DNA of 64,000 nucleotides from Akkermansiaceae bacterium (GTDB lineage: Bacteria > Verrucomicrobiota > Verrucomicrobiia > Verrucomicrobiales > Akkermansiaceae), in contig SUVL01000010.1 in assembly GCA_015062005.1 (NCBI GenBank), positions 1-64,000 of the forward strand. The letters are read 5' to 3'. Below, one piece after another: positions 24,902-33,779 of this stretch (position 1 is the first letter of the stretch; every line of letters begins with the position of its first letter). The notes under the pieces are model-generated. The model was not told where the DNA came from and searched no databases. It saw only the letters and a program-made list of their open reading frames with translations. The position numbers and the translations under genes are program-made.

Positions 24902-25825
24902 ATGTTGATTCTGCATTCCATTGCTGAGCTAGCCTCCGTGAACATGCCGGTTCACTGGGCCATGGGCTTTTTCGACGGGGTGCACCGTGGGCACCGCCGG
25001 GTCATTGAATCGGCCGATACGCCGGGCGCTTTGCGCGGGGTGCTGACCTTTGCTCAGCACCCGCTGGCGGTGCTGGCCCCGCAGCGGCAGCCGAAACTGA
25101 TTACCCCGGACTCCGGGCAGAAACGCGCCTTGCTGGCGGAGCTGGGGGTGCAGGTGCTGCTGGAGCTGCCCTTTACCCCGGAGCTGGCGGCTACGGGCCC
25201 CCGTGAATTTCTGGATGCGCTGCGTGGTGCGTGCCACATGGCCGGTATTTCCGTAGGTCGCAACTGGCATTTCGGCAAGGGTGGCGTGGGCAATGCCGCC
25301 TTTGTGGAGGCATATGCGGCTGAGCACGGCCTGCGCGCCTGCGTGCAGGATATGGCGGAGCTGCAGGGGGAGCGCATCTGCTCCAGCCGCATCCGCGAGC
25401 TGCTGCAAGAGGGAAATCTCCCCCTGGCTCAGGAGATGCTGGGGCACCCGTTCAGCATATGCGGAGTGGTGGGGCACGGGCAGAAACTGGCGCGCAAGCT
25501 GGGCTTTCCTACCGCGAATGTGGTGGTGCCTTCGGCGGCTGTGTTGCCGCCGTTCGGTGTGTATGAGGTGGCCTGCCGCATCAAGGGTGCTTCTGTGCGG
25601 GGTATCGCTAACCTGGGGATGCGGCCCACGATTGATGAATCACTGAAACTCGTGCGCCTGGAAACGCACCTGCTGAATTGGGATGGCGATTTATACGGCC
25701 GCCCTCTGCTGGTGGAGCTGCGCCGCTTCCTGCGCCCGGAGCGTAAGTTTGCCTCCGTGGCCGGGCTGCAGGCGCAGATTGCCGCCGATGTGCAGGCGGT
25801 GAGTATTCGGAGCACGGGACTTTAG
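24902..25825 (+). CDS. ribF: Bifunctional riboflavin kinase / FAD synthetase
   Basis: 307 residues. The N-terminal FAD synthetase domain has AMGFFDGVHRGHRRVI (normally GxFDGVHxGH) and CSSRIRELLQEGNLPLAQEM. The C-terminal riboflavin kinase domain has HGQKLARKLGFPTANVVV, then GVYEVACRIKGASVRGIANL and RPTIDESLKLVRLETHLLN. It converts riboflavin to FMN and FAD. It is the last gene of the operon; a CGGGAC-ttta-GTCCCG hairpin overlaps the stop. Confidence 0.96.
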   Translation: MLILHSIAELASVNMPVHWAMGFFDGVHRGHRRVIESADTPGALRGVLTFAQHPLAVLAPQRQPKLITPDSGQKRALLAELGVQVLLELPFTPELAATGPREFLDALRGACHMAGISVGRNWHFGKGGVGNAAFVEAYAAEHGLRACVQDMAELQGERICSSRIRELLQEGNLPLAQEMLGHPFSICGVVGHGQKLARKLGFPTANVVVPSAAVLPPFGVYEVACRIKGASVRGIANLGMRPTIDESLKLVRLETHLLNWDGDLYGRPLLVELRRFLRPERKFASVAGLQAQIAADVQAVSIRSTGL

Positions 25826-25841
25826 TCCCGCTTCTGCACGT

Positions 25842-26624
25842 TCAGACACTGTGATTCACCGCAAATTGCTCACCGAGTCTGTGGGAGGTGGCAATGGCGC
25901 GGGCAATGTAGCTGAGGCCGTTTTCAACGGCTTGCTCCAGCGGCTGGCCTTTGGCAAGTAAGGCGGTGATGGCGCTGGAGAGGGTGCAGCCGGTGCCGTG
26001 CGTGGAGATACCTTCCGTGCGGGGGTGGCTCCAGCGCAGGGTGGGTTTGCCGGGCTGCACCAGGATATCGGTGCAGGTGCTGCCGCCCACGTGGCCGCCC
26101 TTGGCCAGGATGGCGCAGTTGTAGCGGGCGCAGAGCTGGTTGGCGGCCTCCTCCAGCTCCTCCACGGTAGTGATGGGGGCGGTTCCGGCCAGTTTGGCGA
26201 GTTCATCGCCATTCGGCGTGAGCAGGGTGGTGCGGGGGATGAGTACTTCCTCATACACCGCAATGGCTTCCTGCAGAATGAGGGCCTCGCCCGCAGTGGC
26301 TATCATGACCGGGTCCACCACAATGGGACCATCAAAGTCCTTGAGCGCTTCCACGGTGGCACGCACGATTTCCGGGGAGTAGAGCATGCCGGTCTTGATG
26401 GCTCGCACCGGGAAGCTGCGCAGGCAGAGTGCCACCTGCGCGGCTACGAATTCGGGCTCCATAGCCACGATGCCTTCCACCAGCCCGGGTACTTCATTCA
26501 CCACGCAGGTGACGGCGGTGAGGGGGTAGCACCCCAGGGCAAAGCCGGTTTTGAGGTCGGCCTGCAGTCCGGCTCCGGCGGAGCAGTCGGAACCGGCAAT
26601 GCTGATGTAGACGGGCGTTTCCAT
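25842..26624 (-). CDS. thiD: Hydroxymethylpyrimidine / phosphomethylpyrimidine kinase
   Basis: 260-residue ribokinase-fold enzyme phosphorylating HMP and HMP-P in thiamine synthesis. It shows SIAGSDCSAGAGLQADLKT at the N-terminus, VVDPVMIATAG, LLTPNGDELAKLAG and the anion-hole GISTHGTGCTLSSAITALLA. It follows gatA by 9 bp on the minus strand and is convergent with ribF. No TPP riboswitch is seen, and no other thi genes are present. Confidence 0.96.
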   Translation of the reverse strand: METPVYISIAGSDCSAGAGLQADLKTGFALGCYPLTAVTCVVNEVPGLVEGIVAMEPEFVAAQVALCLRSFPVRAIKTGMLYSPEIVRATVEALKDFDGPIVVDPVMIATAGEALILQEAIAVYEEVLIPRTTLLTPNGDELAKLAGTAPITTVEELEEAANQLCARYNCAILAKGGHVGGSTCTDILVQPGKPTLRWSHPRTEGISTHGTGCTLSSAITALLAKGQPLEQAVENGLSYIARAIATSHRLGEQFAVNHSV

Positions 26625-26633
26625 GGATGATGA

Positions 26634-28043
26634 TTATTGGAAGGCTTTTTCCAGTGCGGCGGCGGCCTGCAGCAGGCGGGTCTCTGCAAAGTGCGGAGCC
26701 AGCAGCTGAATGCCCACGGGATGCGCGCCTTCCGCCACCGGGGTGGGGATGGAGATGCCGGGCAGACCTGCCAGGTTGGCCGGAATGGTGTAGATATCTG
26801 CCAGGTAGGTCTGAAGCGGGGTCATGCTGGCGTCATGCAGCTTCGGAGCACTGGTGGGTGCCACGGGGCCCAGAATCAGATCCACTTTCTCAAAGGCTGC
26901 GGCAAAGTCGCCCGCCACCAGGGAGCGTACTTTCTGGGCCTTGGCGTAGTAGGCATCGTAGAAGCCGCTGGAGAGCACATAGGTGCCCAGGATGATGCGG
27001 CGCTTCACTTCCGGCCCGAAACCGGTCTCGCGGGTCTTGCTGTAGAGGTCGTCCAGCCCGTTGGTGCCGGCGGCGCGGTAGCCGTAGCGGATGCCATCGA
27101 AGCGGGAAAGGTTGGAGGAGGCCTCGGCGCAGGCGATGATGTAGTAGGCGGCTACTACGGCTTCTGCGTGGGGCAGGGAGATTTCCACGATTTCGGCCCC
27201 CAGGTCGGTGAGTTTCCTGATGCTCTGTTCGAGCGCGGCGGAAACGGCGGGGCTGTTGCCGCTGGAGAGGTATTCCTGGGGCAGGCCGATGCGCAGGCCC
27301 TTGATATCCTTGCCGAGCCCGGCGGTGAAGTCCTCGGTGGGCACGGTGGAGGAGGTGGAGTCCTTGGCATCGTGACCGCAGATGGCGTTCAGGATGGTGG
27401 CGGCGTCTTCCACATTCTGCGTGATGGGACCAATCTGATCCAGCGAGGAGGCAAAGGCCACCAGACCATAGCGGGATACGCGGCCGTAGGTGGGCTTGAT
27501 GCCGACCACACCGCAGTGCGAGGCGGGCTGGCGGATGGAGCCACCGGTATCAGACCCCAGCGCGGCAATGGCCATGCCGCCGGCCACTGCGGCTGCGGAG
27601 CCGCTGGAGGAGCCACCCGGCACATGCCCGGGGGCGGCGGGGTTCTGAGTCTCTCCGAAAGCGGAGTTCTGGCCGTAGGAACCCATGGCGAATTCATCCA
27701 TGTTGGTGCGGCCGAAGGGAATGGCTCCGGCGGCGGTCAGTCTGGTGACGGCGGTGGCATTGTAGGGCGAAACAAAGTTCTCCAGCATGCGGGAGGCGCA
27801 GCGGGTGGGCTGGCCGAGCATGGCGATGTTGTCCTTCACGGCAATGGGAATGCCGCCGAGCGGCTTGCTGAGGTCGGCCTGGGTGGCCGCGGCCAGGGCG
27901 GCTTCCTTATCCCAGGAGAGGTAGGCATTGATACCCGGGTTGCGTTCTTCCATCGCGCGTGCGATTTCTTCCACCAGTTCGGCGGGGGAAATGGCTCCGC
28001 CGGTGAGCTGCTGGCGCCAGTGGGAAATGGTTCCGGTAAGCAT
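26634..28043 (-). CDS. gatA: Asp-tRNA(Asn)/Glu-tRNA(Gln) amidotransferase subunit A
   Basis: 469-residue amidase-signature enzyme that releases ammonia from glutamine for tRNA-dependent amidation. The catalytic Lys is in GGIPIAVKDNIAML, the serines in GGSSSGSAAAVAGGMA and GSDTGGSIRQPA, and GVVGIKPTYGRVSRYGL is conserved in GatA. ATG 28043 (MLTGTISHWRQ) starts 22 bp after the gatC stop; an earlier ATG at 28082 would overlap gatC. GatB is not in this window. Confidence 0.96.
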   Translation of the reverse strand: MLTGTISHWRQQLTGGAISPAELVEEIARAMEERNPGINAYLSWDKEAALAAATQADLSKPLGGIPIAVKDNIAMLGQPTRCASRMLENFVSPYNATAVTRLTAAGAIPFGRTNMDEFAMGSYGQNSAFGETQNPAAPGHVPGGSSSGSAAAVAGGMAIAALGSDTGGSIRQPASHCGVVGIKPTYGRVSRYGLVAFASSLDQIGPITQNVEDAATILNAICGHDAKDSTSSTVPTEDFTAGLGKDIKGLRIGLPQEYLSSGNSPAVSAALEQSIRKLTDLGAEIVEISLPHAEAVVAAYYIIACAEASSNLSRFDGIRYGYRAAGTNGLDDLYSKTRETGFGPEVKRRIILGTYVLSSGFYDAYYAKAQKVRSLVAGDFAAAFEKVDLILGPVAPTSAPKLHDASMTPLQTYLADIYTIPANLAGLPGISIPTPVAEGAHPVGIQLLAPHFAETRLLQAAAALEKAFQ

Positions 28044-28065
28044 GGTCTGATGAGAAGGATATGGG

Positions 28066-28365
28066 TTAATGGGCGGATTCAACTACTTTGGGCACGCGGA
28101 ACTGGCCGTCCTCCTGGGCGGGGGCGTTGGAGAGGGCGGCTTCGTTGCTCAGGCTGGTGCCGGGTACGTCCTCGCGCAGGGCGTCATACACCGGCAGTGG
28201 GTGGTACATGGGCTCCACTCCGGTGGTATCCCACTGGTCGAGCTGGGCCACGTAGGACAGCACCTGGTTCAGGTCTTCGGAAAAACGGGCGGTTTCGTCC
28301 TCGGTCAGTTCAAGTTTGGCCAGGCGGGCGATGTAGGCCACATCGATGAGGTTGTTCTGTGCCAT
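28066..28365 (-). CDS. gatC: Asp-tRNA(Asn)/Glu-tRNA(Gln) amidotransferase subunit C
   Basis: 99-residue GatC, which threads between GatA and GatB. The conserved N-terminal helix is VAYIARLAKLELTEDETARF with a following DLNQVLSYVAQLDQWDTTGV, and the late segment reads LREDVPGTSLSNEAALSNAP. It is directly upstream of gatA in the same operon and downstream of two small membrane-protein genes. Confidence 0.95.
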   Translation of the reverse strand: MAQNNLIDVAYIARLAKLELTEDETARFSEDLNQVLSYVAQLDQWDTTGVEPMYHPLPVYDALREDVPGTSLSNEAALSNAPAQEDGQFRVPKVVESAH

Positions 28366-28373
28366 AGGCGTTA

Positions 28374-28676
28374 TCAGTAATGGGTGAGAAGATAGACGGT
28401 AAGGGAGTAGAGCCCCCAGATGGAGGCTGCAATGAAGGCAAGAATGCAGAGATTCCCCAGCAGAATGTTGCGGTGCTGGGGCGCGGCTCCGGTGATGGTG
28501 ACATGTTTCCGGTGCATCACCCGGCGGCGCTCGACTATTTCTTCATTGGGGCCGAGCGTGTTGGCGGGGTAACGGCGCTGGTAATCGCGGCTCAGGGGGG
28601 CGTTGCCCGTGAGGCGCATGTTGCGGCGCTGCTCCAGTTCCCGCAGTTTGTCGTAGGAGGAATATGGCTGTGGCAT
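28374..28676 (-). CDS. Small membrane protein of unknown function
   Basis: 100 residues, start at ATG 28676 (MPQPYSSYDKLRELEQRR). The N-terminal two thirds are charged and probably cytoplasmic. A single hydrophobic span lies near the C-terminus (GNLCILAFIAASIWGLYSLT). It begins 2 bp after the upstream coiled-coil gene and ends 8 bp before gatC, so the three share a transcript. No family is recognised. Confidence 0.65.
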   Translation of the reverse strand: MPQPYSSYDKLRELEQRRNMRLTGNAPLSRDYQRRYPANTLGPNEEIVERRRVMHRKHVTITGAAPQHRNILLGNLCILAFIAASIWGLYSLTVYLLTHY

Positions 28677-28678
28677 GG

Positions 28679-29299
28679 TCAGATATGAGAGATAAGCGTG
28701 CAGACTCCCCAGGTGATGAGCAGGAGGAGAAATAAGGGCAGGTGGAAGTAAAAGCCTTTTACCAGCTGGTTGCGAATCCCGGCCCAATCTATTCCCTGGC
28801 GCTCTTCCACCCCAGGTTTGTGGCGGAAGATATCGGTGTGCCGGTAACGCCCAGGTCCGCTATAGGCTTCTTCAAAATCGTTGATGGCCCGGTCGAGTTT
28901 CGGCATGGCTTCCTGCAAGCGGTTGCTGAATCCCTCCGTGCTCCAGTTCTCCGGCTTCATGGCCGAGAGTATCTGCAAATGGCGCTTCAGACATTCATTG
29001 ATCTGCTCAATCTCCGCCTGCTCCCTCTGCATGGATTCCAGCTCCTTGTCTATGCGCCTTACCGCGTTGTGGAGCTTCATGCCTATTTCATTCAGTGTGT
29101 CGTTGAACAGCAGCTTCTTCTGCGTGTTGGCCTCCAGCTCCCGGCTCTGCGCTTCCCACTGTACGCGCTGCGCTTCGTAAAACTCCACCTGCTGCCTCGC
29201 TTGCTCGACTTGCTGCCTCATTTGCTCCGGCGAGTGCATTTCCCCATCGGCTATCCGCGGGTTCAGCTCCATCTGTCGGTAGGAAACTTGCTGCTTCAT
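28679..29299 (-). CDS. Coiled-coil membrane protein of unknown function
   Basis: 206 residues. Residues 20-125 are rich in Q, E and R with heptad-like spacing (EQMRQQVEQARQQVEFYEAQ; KELESMQREQAEIEQINECL), indicating a coiled coil. A C-terminal membrane span (FHLPLFLLLLITWGVCTLIS) anchors it. It may act with the small membrane protein encoded 2 bp downstream, which has the same topology. It is the first gene of the gatCA-thiD transcript. No family is recognised. Confidence 0.65.
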   Translation of the reverse strand: MKQQVSYRQMELNPRIADGEMHSPEQMRQQVEQARQQVEFYEAQRVQWEAQSRELEANTQKKLLFNDTLNEIGMKLHNAVRRIDKELESMQREQAEIEQINECLKRHLQILSAMKPENWSTEGFSNRLQEAMPKLDRAINDFEEAYSGPGRYRHTDIFRHKPGVEERQGIDWAGIRNQLVKGFYFHLPLFLLLLITWGVCTLISHI

Positions 29300-29382
29300 G
29301 TTGTTGCTTCGAAGAGATGTTTTGGAAAAGTTAAGGATTTTCGGCGGAGCCTGCCTGATTCTCGTGAATTGGTGGTGGTACT

Positions 29383-29412
29383 AAAAAAGGCAGAGGCTCG
29401 GAGGGCTCTGCC
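29383..29412 (-). terminator. Terminator after tRNA-Gly(CCC)
   Basis: On the minus strand GGCAGAG...CTCTGCC forms a hairpin followed by TTTTTT, 15 nt beyond the tRNA 3' end. Confidence 0.8.
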
Positions 29413-29426
29413 GGGAAGTGGTGGAA

Positions 29427-29497
29427 TACGGGCGACGGGAATCGAACCCGTGTCTCATGCTTGGGAAGCACGCGTCCTACCATTGAACGACGCCCGC
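29427..29497 (-). tRNA. tRNA-Gly (anticodon CCC)
   Basis: Cloverleaf on the minus strand: acceptor GCGGGCG/CGCCCGT, D arm with AATGGTAGGAC, anticodon arm CGTGC-TTCCCAA-GCATG (anticodon CCC), T arm CGGGT-TCGATTC-CCG. The discriminator is A and no CCA is encoded. The first acceptor pair is G-U. Confidence 0.93.
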
Positions 29498-29619
29498 ATG
29501 TGGTGTGCGGAGATTTTACAGCGAACTTTTTACTCTGTCAAGCAAAAATAAATTTTTGTCTGTTTACATAAATTGTGCTTGAATAGGCTACTTGGTTGTG
29601 ATAGTATACGTGCAAGTAC

Positions 29620-29690
29620 GCGGGTATAGCTTAATGGCAAAGCTCCAGCCTTCCAAGCTGATCATGCGGGTTCGATTCCCGCTACCCGCT
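29620..29690 (+). tRNA. tRNA-Gly (anticodon TCC)
   Basis: Cloverleaf: acceptor GCGGGTA/TACCCGC, D arm GCTTAATGGCAAAGC, anticodon arm CCAGC-CTTCCAA-GCTGA (anticodon TCC), T arm GCGGG-TTCGATT-CCCGC. Discriminator T, no encoded CCA. It is divergent from the CCC isoacceptor, with about 120 bp between them. Confidence 0.93.
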
Positions 29691-29717
29691 TTCCTTTTAA
29701 TAATCAAGTGTACGCAT

Positions 29718-30275
29718 ATGAAAAAGGTGCTTCCAATTATTTTGCTTGCTGGCATGTTTGCTGGACCCGTGTATGCAGAGCCTGCGGATCTTGCGAAGGT
29801 TTCTGCAATGGCTGGTGATAAGTCCGGTACATCGTTGGATGTGCTGAGCATGGCGGTATATGAGTTGGTGAAGGCTCAGCCGGATAAGGCAGTGGATGTT
29901 TTTCAGAATGTGATGTCTCAGCGAAAGAGCTGGAGTGTGACGGAGACTTATGCTGTGCTTCGTTCTGTGCTGCTGGCTTCTCCGTCGCTGGAGTCCGCAT
30001 TTGTGCAGGGTGCTGCTGCCTACGCTGGTGGTGCTTATGATGGTGCAACTGTGAATACGCAGGGCTTCCAGCTCCTTTCTGCGTTGTACACAATGCCTCA
30101 GACTCAGTCTGTGGCCTCGGCTGTTGTTCAGGGGGTTGTTGGTAGTGCTGTTGCTGGCCGTTCTGCTGGTAACGGAGTGTCTTCTGAAGCGCTTGAACAG
30201 TATGTGCCGACGGCGCCTGCTGCTCCTGAGTATACGGTGACCCCGACTCCGCCGCCCACCTCGGCAAACAACTGA
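29718..30275 (+). CDS. Secreted protein of unknown function, head of exopolysaccharide locus
   Basis: 185 residues with signal peptide MKKVLPIILLAGMFAGPVYA. The mature part is helical and Ala/Ser/Val-rich (LSMAVYELVKAQPDKAVDVF; AYAGGAYDGATVNTQGFQLL) and ends in a Pro/Thr-rich tail (TVTPTPPPTSANN). ATG 29718 is used; the frame continues upstream through the tRNA gene and is not coding there. It sits 24 bp before the beta-barrel gene, which suggests a role in the same surface-polysaccharide system. No family is recognised. Confidence 0.75.
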   Translation: MKKVLPIILLAGMFAGPVYAEPADLAKVSAMAGDKSGTSLDVLSMAVYELVKAQPDKAVDVFQNVMSQRKSWSVTETYAVLRSVLLASPSLESAFVQGAAAYAGGAYDGATVNTQGFQLLSALYTMPQTQSVASAVVQGVVGSAVAGRSAGNGVSSEALEQYVPTAPAAPEYTVTPTPPPTSANN

Positions 30276-30299
30276 TTGTTTGCTGTGAGCTTTTGATAT

Positions 30300-31499
30300 A
30301 TGAGATCACATTTTTATAAAGCTTTACTGCTCGCTGGACTGTGTGCAGTAAATGCGGCGGCTATATCTCTGTACGATACGGCGCCTTCTGTCGGCTTGCC
30401 GGACTCGCATGCGGCTAAGTATAGTGCCTATGCCCGAATCGGCTATGACACGAACATGAATGCGTCTTCGTTCGATGAGAAGGCGAGCACGTATGTGAAT
30501 GCCGGTTTTGGCGCCAGCTTTGCAGATTACGAATCTGTGGATAAGATATCATACAGGTTTAATCTGGGGGCTACGAAATACATGCGGGAATCAGATAGCT
30601 CTGGTAAGAGTATGTATGCCGACTGTGGATTGTCCGCAAGTATAGTGCATGCCTTCACTGCCCGTAACACATATTCGGCAAGTCTGTCGGTGACATATAG
30701 CCCGGAGCCTGACTATGCCAGTGGTATATCGGCCTCCCGCCGGCAGGGCGATTGCCTGAATTGGTCGTTCAACAATTCATATAACCAGTCCATTGACAGC
30801 CGCTGGAGTTGGAATGTCAACGCTGGTTACCGTGGCAATATTTACAGTGAGACAGAGTATCAGAGCGATGACCGTCAGTATATCAGCTGTGGTATCGGGA
30901 TGAATTACCGGGCTTCCGAGTTGCTGAGGTACAATGGCAGTTTTTCATATCAATACGATTTGAGAGACGAAGGTTACAACTCGGATAACCTGACGGCCTC
31001 TGTGGGTTTTTCCCGTTCGCTGGATCCGGTGTCCAGCTGCAGTGGTTCCATCGGTCTGCAGACAAAAAGAGTGCATAATGATACAATCCTGACCCCTAAT
31101 CTGCATCTGGGCTACAACCGGAAAGTGGCAGAGGGCTTGAGCGTGAATACCTATGTGTCACTTTCCAACGAGAACGTCGATACGTACCGCGGAGTGGGAG
31201 CAAACTACCTTTCTGATGTCACCTGGCGCGTAGGTGCGAATTGCTCATATACACTTTCTCCTGATGTGTCGTTTACGTTTGGTCTGTCTATGATGCGGAG
31301 CTCCTATTCGAAGGGTACCGGCCGCCTTCAGGATGAGACAAATACGACATTTACGCCATCGATTGGGATGTCCTATCGTTTCAGCGATGATTTGACAGGT
31401 ACGATTAATTACCAGTATACGGTATACGATACTGATCAGCGCGGGAATGACGGTTATACTCGCCACAATATCTCAACAGGTTTAAATTACACATTCTAA
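30300..31499 (+). CDS. Outer-membrane beta-barrel protein of the exopolysaccharide locus
   Basis: 399 residues with a signal peptide (MRSHFYKALLLAGLCAVNAA). The mature chain is an alternating-strand, aromatic-rich sequence with regular 10-12-residue strands (YSAYARIGYDTNMNAS; YNGSFSYQYDLRDEGYN; LTGTINYQYTVYDTDQRG), ending in NISTGLNYTF. A terminal Phe is the usual barrel-assembly signal. It resembles the porin-like BBP2 proteins that accompany Wzc/Wza genes in EPS loci. It is probably involved in polymer export or surface anchoring. Confidence 0.82.
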   Translation: MRSHFYKALLLAGLCAVNAAAISLYDTAPSVGLPDSHAAKYSAYARIGYDTNMNASSFDEKASTYVNAGFGASFADYESVDKISYRFNLGATKYMRESDSSGKSMYADCGLSASIVHAFTARNTYSASLSVTYSPEPDYASGISASRRQGDCLNWSFNNSYNQSIDSRWSWNVNAGYRGNIYSETEYQSDDRQYISCGIGMNYRASELLRYNGSFSYQYDLRDEGYNSDNLTASVGFSRSLDPVSSCSGSIGLQTKRVHNDTILTPNLHLGYNRKVAEGLSVNTYVSLSNENVDTYRGVGANYLSDVTWRVGANCSYTLSPDVSFTFGLSMMRSSYSKGTGRLQDETNTTFTPSIGMSYRFSDDLTGTINYQYTVYDTDQRGNDGYTRHNISTGLNYTF

Positions 31500-31569
31500 T
31501 ACTTAACAACTGCAGAGAGGGGGGGCGGCAGCCTTTCCCCTCTTTTGGTTATAAATATATAACGATGAT

Positions 31570-33768
31570 ATGGATGCTAGTTTGAGTTCACCCGGACAGA
31601 CGGAGGCTATCCTGCATGCGCAGGATTATATGCAGGTTTTGCGCAGTCGTTGGAAGACGATTCTCCTCGTGTTTCTTCTCGTATTTGTGAGTAGTGCCGT
31701 CATCACTAAGATGATGACGCCCAAATACATGAGCGGGATGACCTTTGAGATTAAGCAACCCCGCGATTTGATTAACGTAGCGGTGGGCGGTGAAGGAAAC
31801 CCGATTGCAGCCATGGCTGATAGTGCTGCCTATATGCAGACACAGTTTGAGATTCTGGTATCTCAGCAGAATCTCATTGCTGTGGCAAACAAGCTTGATT
31901 TGCCGAATGAGTGGCAGATGGATGAGACGACTGCTGCCAATGTGCTGATGGGGATGATTCGAGTGATGCCGCGTAAGAATACAAACCTAGTGGACATCAC
32001 CGTGACGACCAATGACCCCCGGGTATCCCAGCAGGTTTGCCAGGCGGTGGTTGATTGCTATAAGGAGCTGCGTGAGGAAAAGGAAAACGGCGTGATCAAC
32101 GAAGCCATTAACAAGCGATACGAGGTGCTTCGCTCCCGCCAGGATGAGCTTGAGCGCAAGGCTGACGTGGTGCGCCAGTACATCCGCTCCGGTAAGTACA
32201 TCCAGGGAATGTGGAGTGACAATGGCCACGGTGTGCCTGTCTCCACCGGTGCAGAAGAACAGACACTTCAGCAGCTGAATAATTCAAAGCTTGCCATGGA
32301 GACTGAGATTGCGCAGATGACCGTGCATATTGGCAAGTTGCAGGATTTGAAGGATGCAGAACTGCTCAGCTATGTGACCCGAACGGGCTTGCTGACGGCG
32401 GAGTCGTACTGCTCCGCAAAGGTTCGCGAGTTGAATAACCGGCATACGGAGGAGGAGAATAATCGTGCTCAGATGCTGCTGAGCGGTTATGGTCCCCGCC
32501 ACCCCAACGTGCTGCGCCTGGATGAACAGCACAAGGCTACGCGTGACCAGCTGTATGAGGAACTGGTCGGTATGCGCGATGCCATGGTTGACCAGCTCGA
32601 TGTTAAGAAATCCGAGCTCCAGGATGTGGAGCAGCGTTACAGCCAGGCTCGTGACCGGCTGCGTGACAAGACGCTTGAGGACCAGAAGGTGAAGAACGCT
32701 CTGCAGGAGTATGCGGCTGAAAAGGCTCGTTACGACAAGCTGGAGAATGACTACATCGCGGATAAGATGCGTCTGATGGCTCCGCGTACGAGTCTGGAGG
32801 TATACAGCCGCCCCGGGCTTCCTGGGGCTCCCAGCAGCCCGAATTACCGCCTGAACCTTATTGTGGGTGCGGTTATCGGCCTTCTTGCCGGCATTGTTGT
32901 GGCGTTCATCAGCAACTATTTCGATACGTCCATCAAGACTCTGGAAGATGCCGAGCGCAGCATGGGTCTGCCGGTACTTGGCGTGATTCCCCAGGATGCA
33001 GGCCTGCTGATTCTGCAAGGGGGCGACAGCCCGGATGCGGAGGCATATCGTATTCTGCGTACAAATATCGAGCTGAAGAAGGACTTGTATAAGGCAACGA
33101 CCATAGCCGTTGTCTCGGCAAATGCCGGTGAAGGTAAGACGACTACCTTGAGTAACCTCGCGTACGTGTTCTCTCAGGCTGGCTACAGCACGCTGATGAT
33201 GGATGCCGACTTGCGTCGCCCCCGTCTTGCCCGCTACGCTGAGCTGAAGAGCGATGTGGGCCTTTCTTCCTACCTCACGGGAGCATCGGAACTCAAGGAG
33301 GTTGTGTTCCAGACCGGGCATGACAATCTGTACATGCTGCCCAGTGGCCCTGTTCCGGTTGACCCGAGCGGGCTGATTGGTTCGCACCGTATGCAGAAGC
33401 TGATTAACGAAGTTTCCCGCCGTTTCGATATTGTGCTGATTGACTCCCCGCCTGTTCTGGGTGTGAGCGATGCGTCCTTGCTGGTCAGTAAGGCAGATGC
33501 AACCCTGCTGGTATTGCAGCCGCGCAAGATGCCCATTAAGGCGCTGCTTCGAGCCAAGTCTCTGGTGCAGAATGCTGGCGGTCAGATTATGGGCCTTGTG
33601 ATGAATAATGTGGATATCAGCGGTGACACCCAGTACCAGTACTACACAACGTATTACTCGTACTACAGCAAGGGTGAGAACCGCACCGAACCCAAGCCGT
33701 CTGCCGTAAAGTCTGAGATGGCAGCTGTGACCGGTAAGAATAAGAAAGCAGAGGACGAACTCTATTAA
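31570..33768 (+). CDS. Polysaccharide co-polymerase / tyrosine autokinase (Wzc type)
   Basis: 732 residues, full-length BY-kinase. The Wzz domain has one membrane span near 30-50 and another near 430-455 (LNLIVGAVIGLLAGIVVAFI), with a long periplasmic coiled coil between. The cytoplasmic kinase has Walker A VSANAGEGKTTTLSNL (about 515-530), Walker A' MMDADLRRPRL (about 543) and Walker B IVLIDSPPVLG (about 620). A C-terminal Tyr cluster (YQYYTTYYSYYSKGEN) carries the autophosphorylation sites. It controls chain length and export together with the Wza-like protein encoded 11 bp downstream. Confidence 0.95.
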   Translation: MDASLSSPGQTEAILHAQDYMQVLRSRWKTILLVFLLVFVSSAVITKMMTPKYMSGMTFEIKQPRDLINVAVGGEGNPIAAMADSAAYMQTQFEILVSQQNLIAVANKLDLPNEWQMDETTAANVLMGMIRVMPRKNTNLVDITVTTNDPRVSQQVCQAVVDCYKELREEKENGVINEAINKRYEVLRSRQDELERKADVVRQYIRSGKYIQGMWSDNGHGVPVSTGAEEQTLQQLNNSKLAMETEIAQMTVHIGKLQDLKDAELLSYVTRTGLLTAESYCSAKVRELNNRHTEEENNRAQMLLSGYGPRHPNVLRLDEQHKATRDQLYEELVGMRDAMVDQLDVKKSELQDVEQRYSQARDRLRDKTLEDQKVKNALQEYAAEKARYDKLENDYIADKMRLMAPRTSLEVYSRPGLPGAPSSPNYRLNLIVGAVIGLLAGIVVAFISNYFDTSIKTLEDAERSMGLPVLGVIPQDAGLLILQGGDSPDAEAYRILRTNIELKKDLYKATTIAVVSANAGEGKTTTLSNLAYVFSQAGYSTLMMDADLRRPRLARYAELKSDVGLSSYLTGASELKEVVFQTGHDNLYMLPSGPVPVDPSGLIGSHRMQKLINEVSRRFDIVLIDSPPVLGVSDASLLVSKADATLLVLQPRKMPIKALLRAKSLVQNAGGQIMGLVMNNVDISGDTQYQYYTTYYSYYSKGENRTEPKPSAVKSEMAAVTGKNKKAEDELY

Positions 33769-33779
33769 TCTGAAAAGTT

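Noticed and set aside
26625..26640. TPP riboswitch for thiD
   Set aside because: thiD starts 9 bp after gatA inside an operon; there is no room for a riboswitch and no THI-box sequence.
29592..29717. Upstream extension of the 29718 gene
   Set aside because: The extension would translate through the tRNA-Gly(TCC) gene; the signal peptide begins at ATG 29718.
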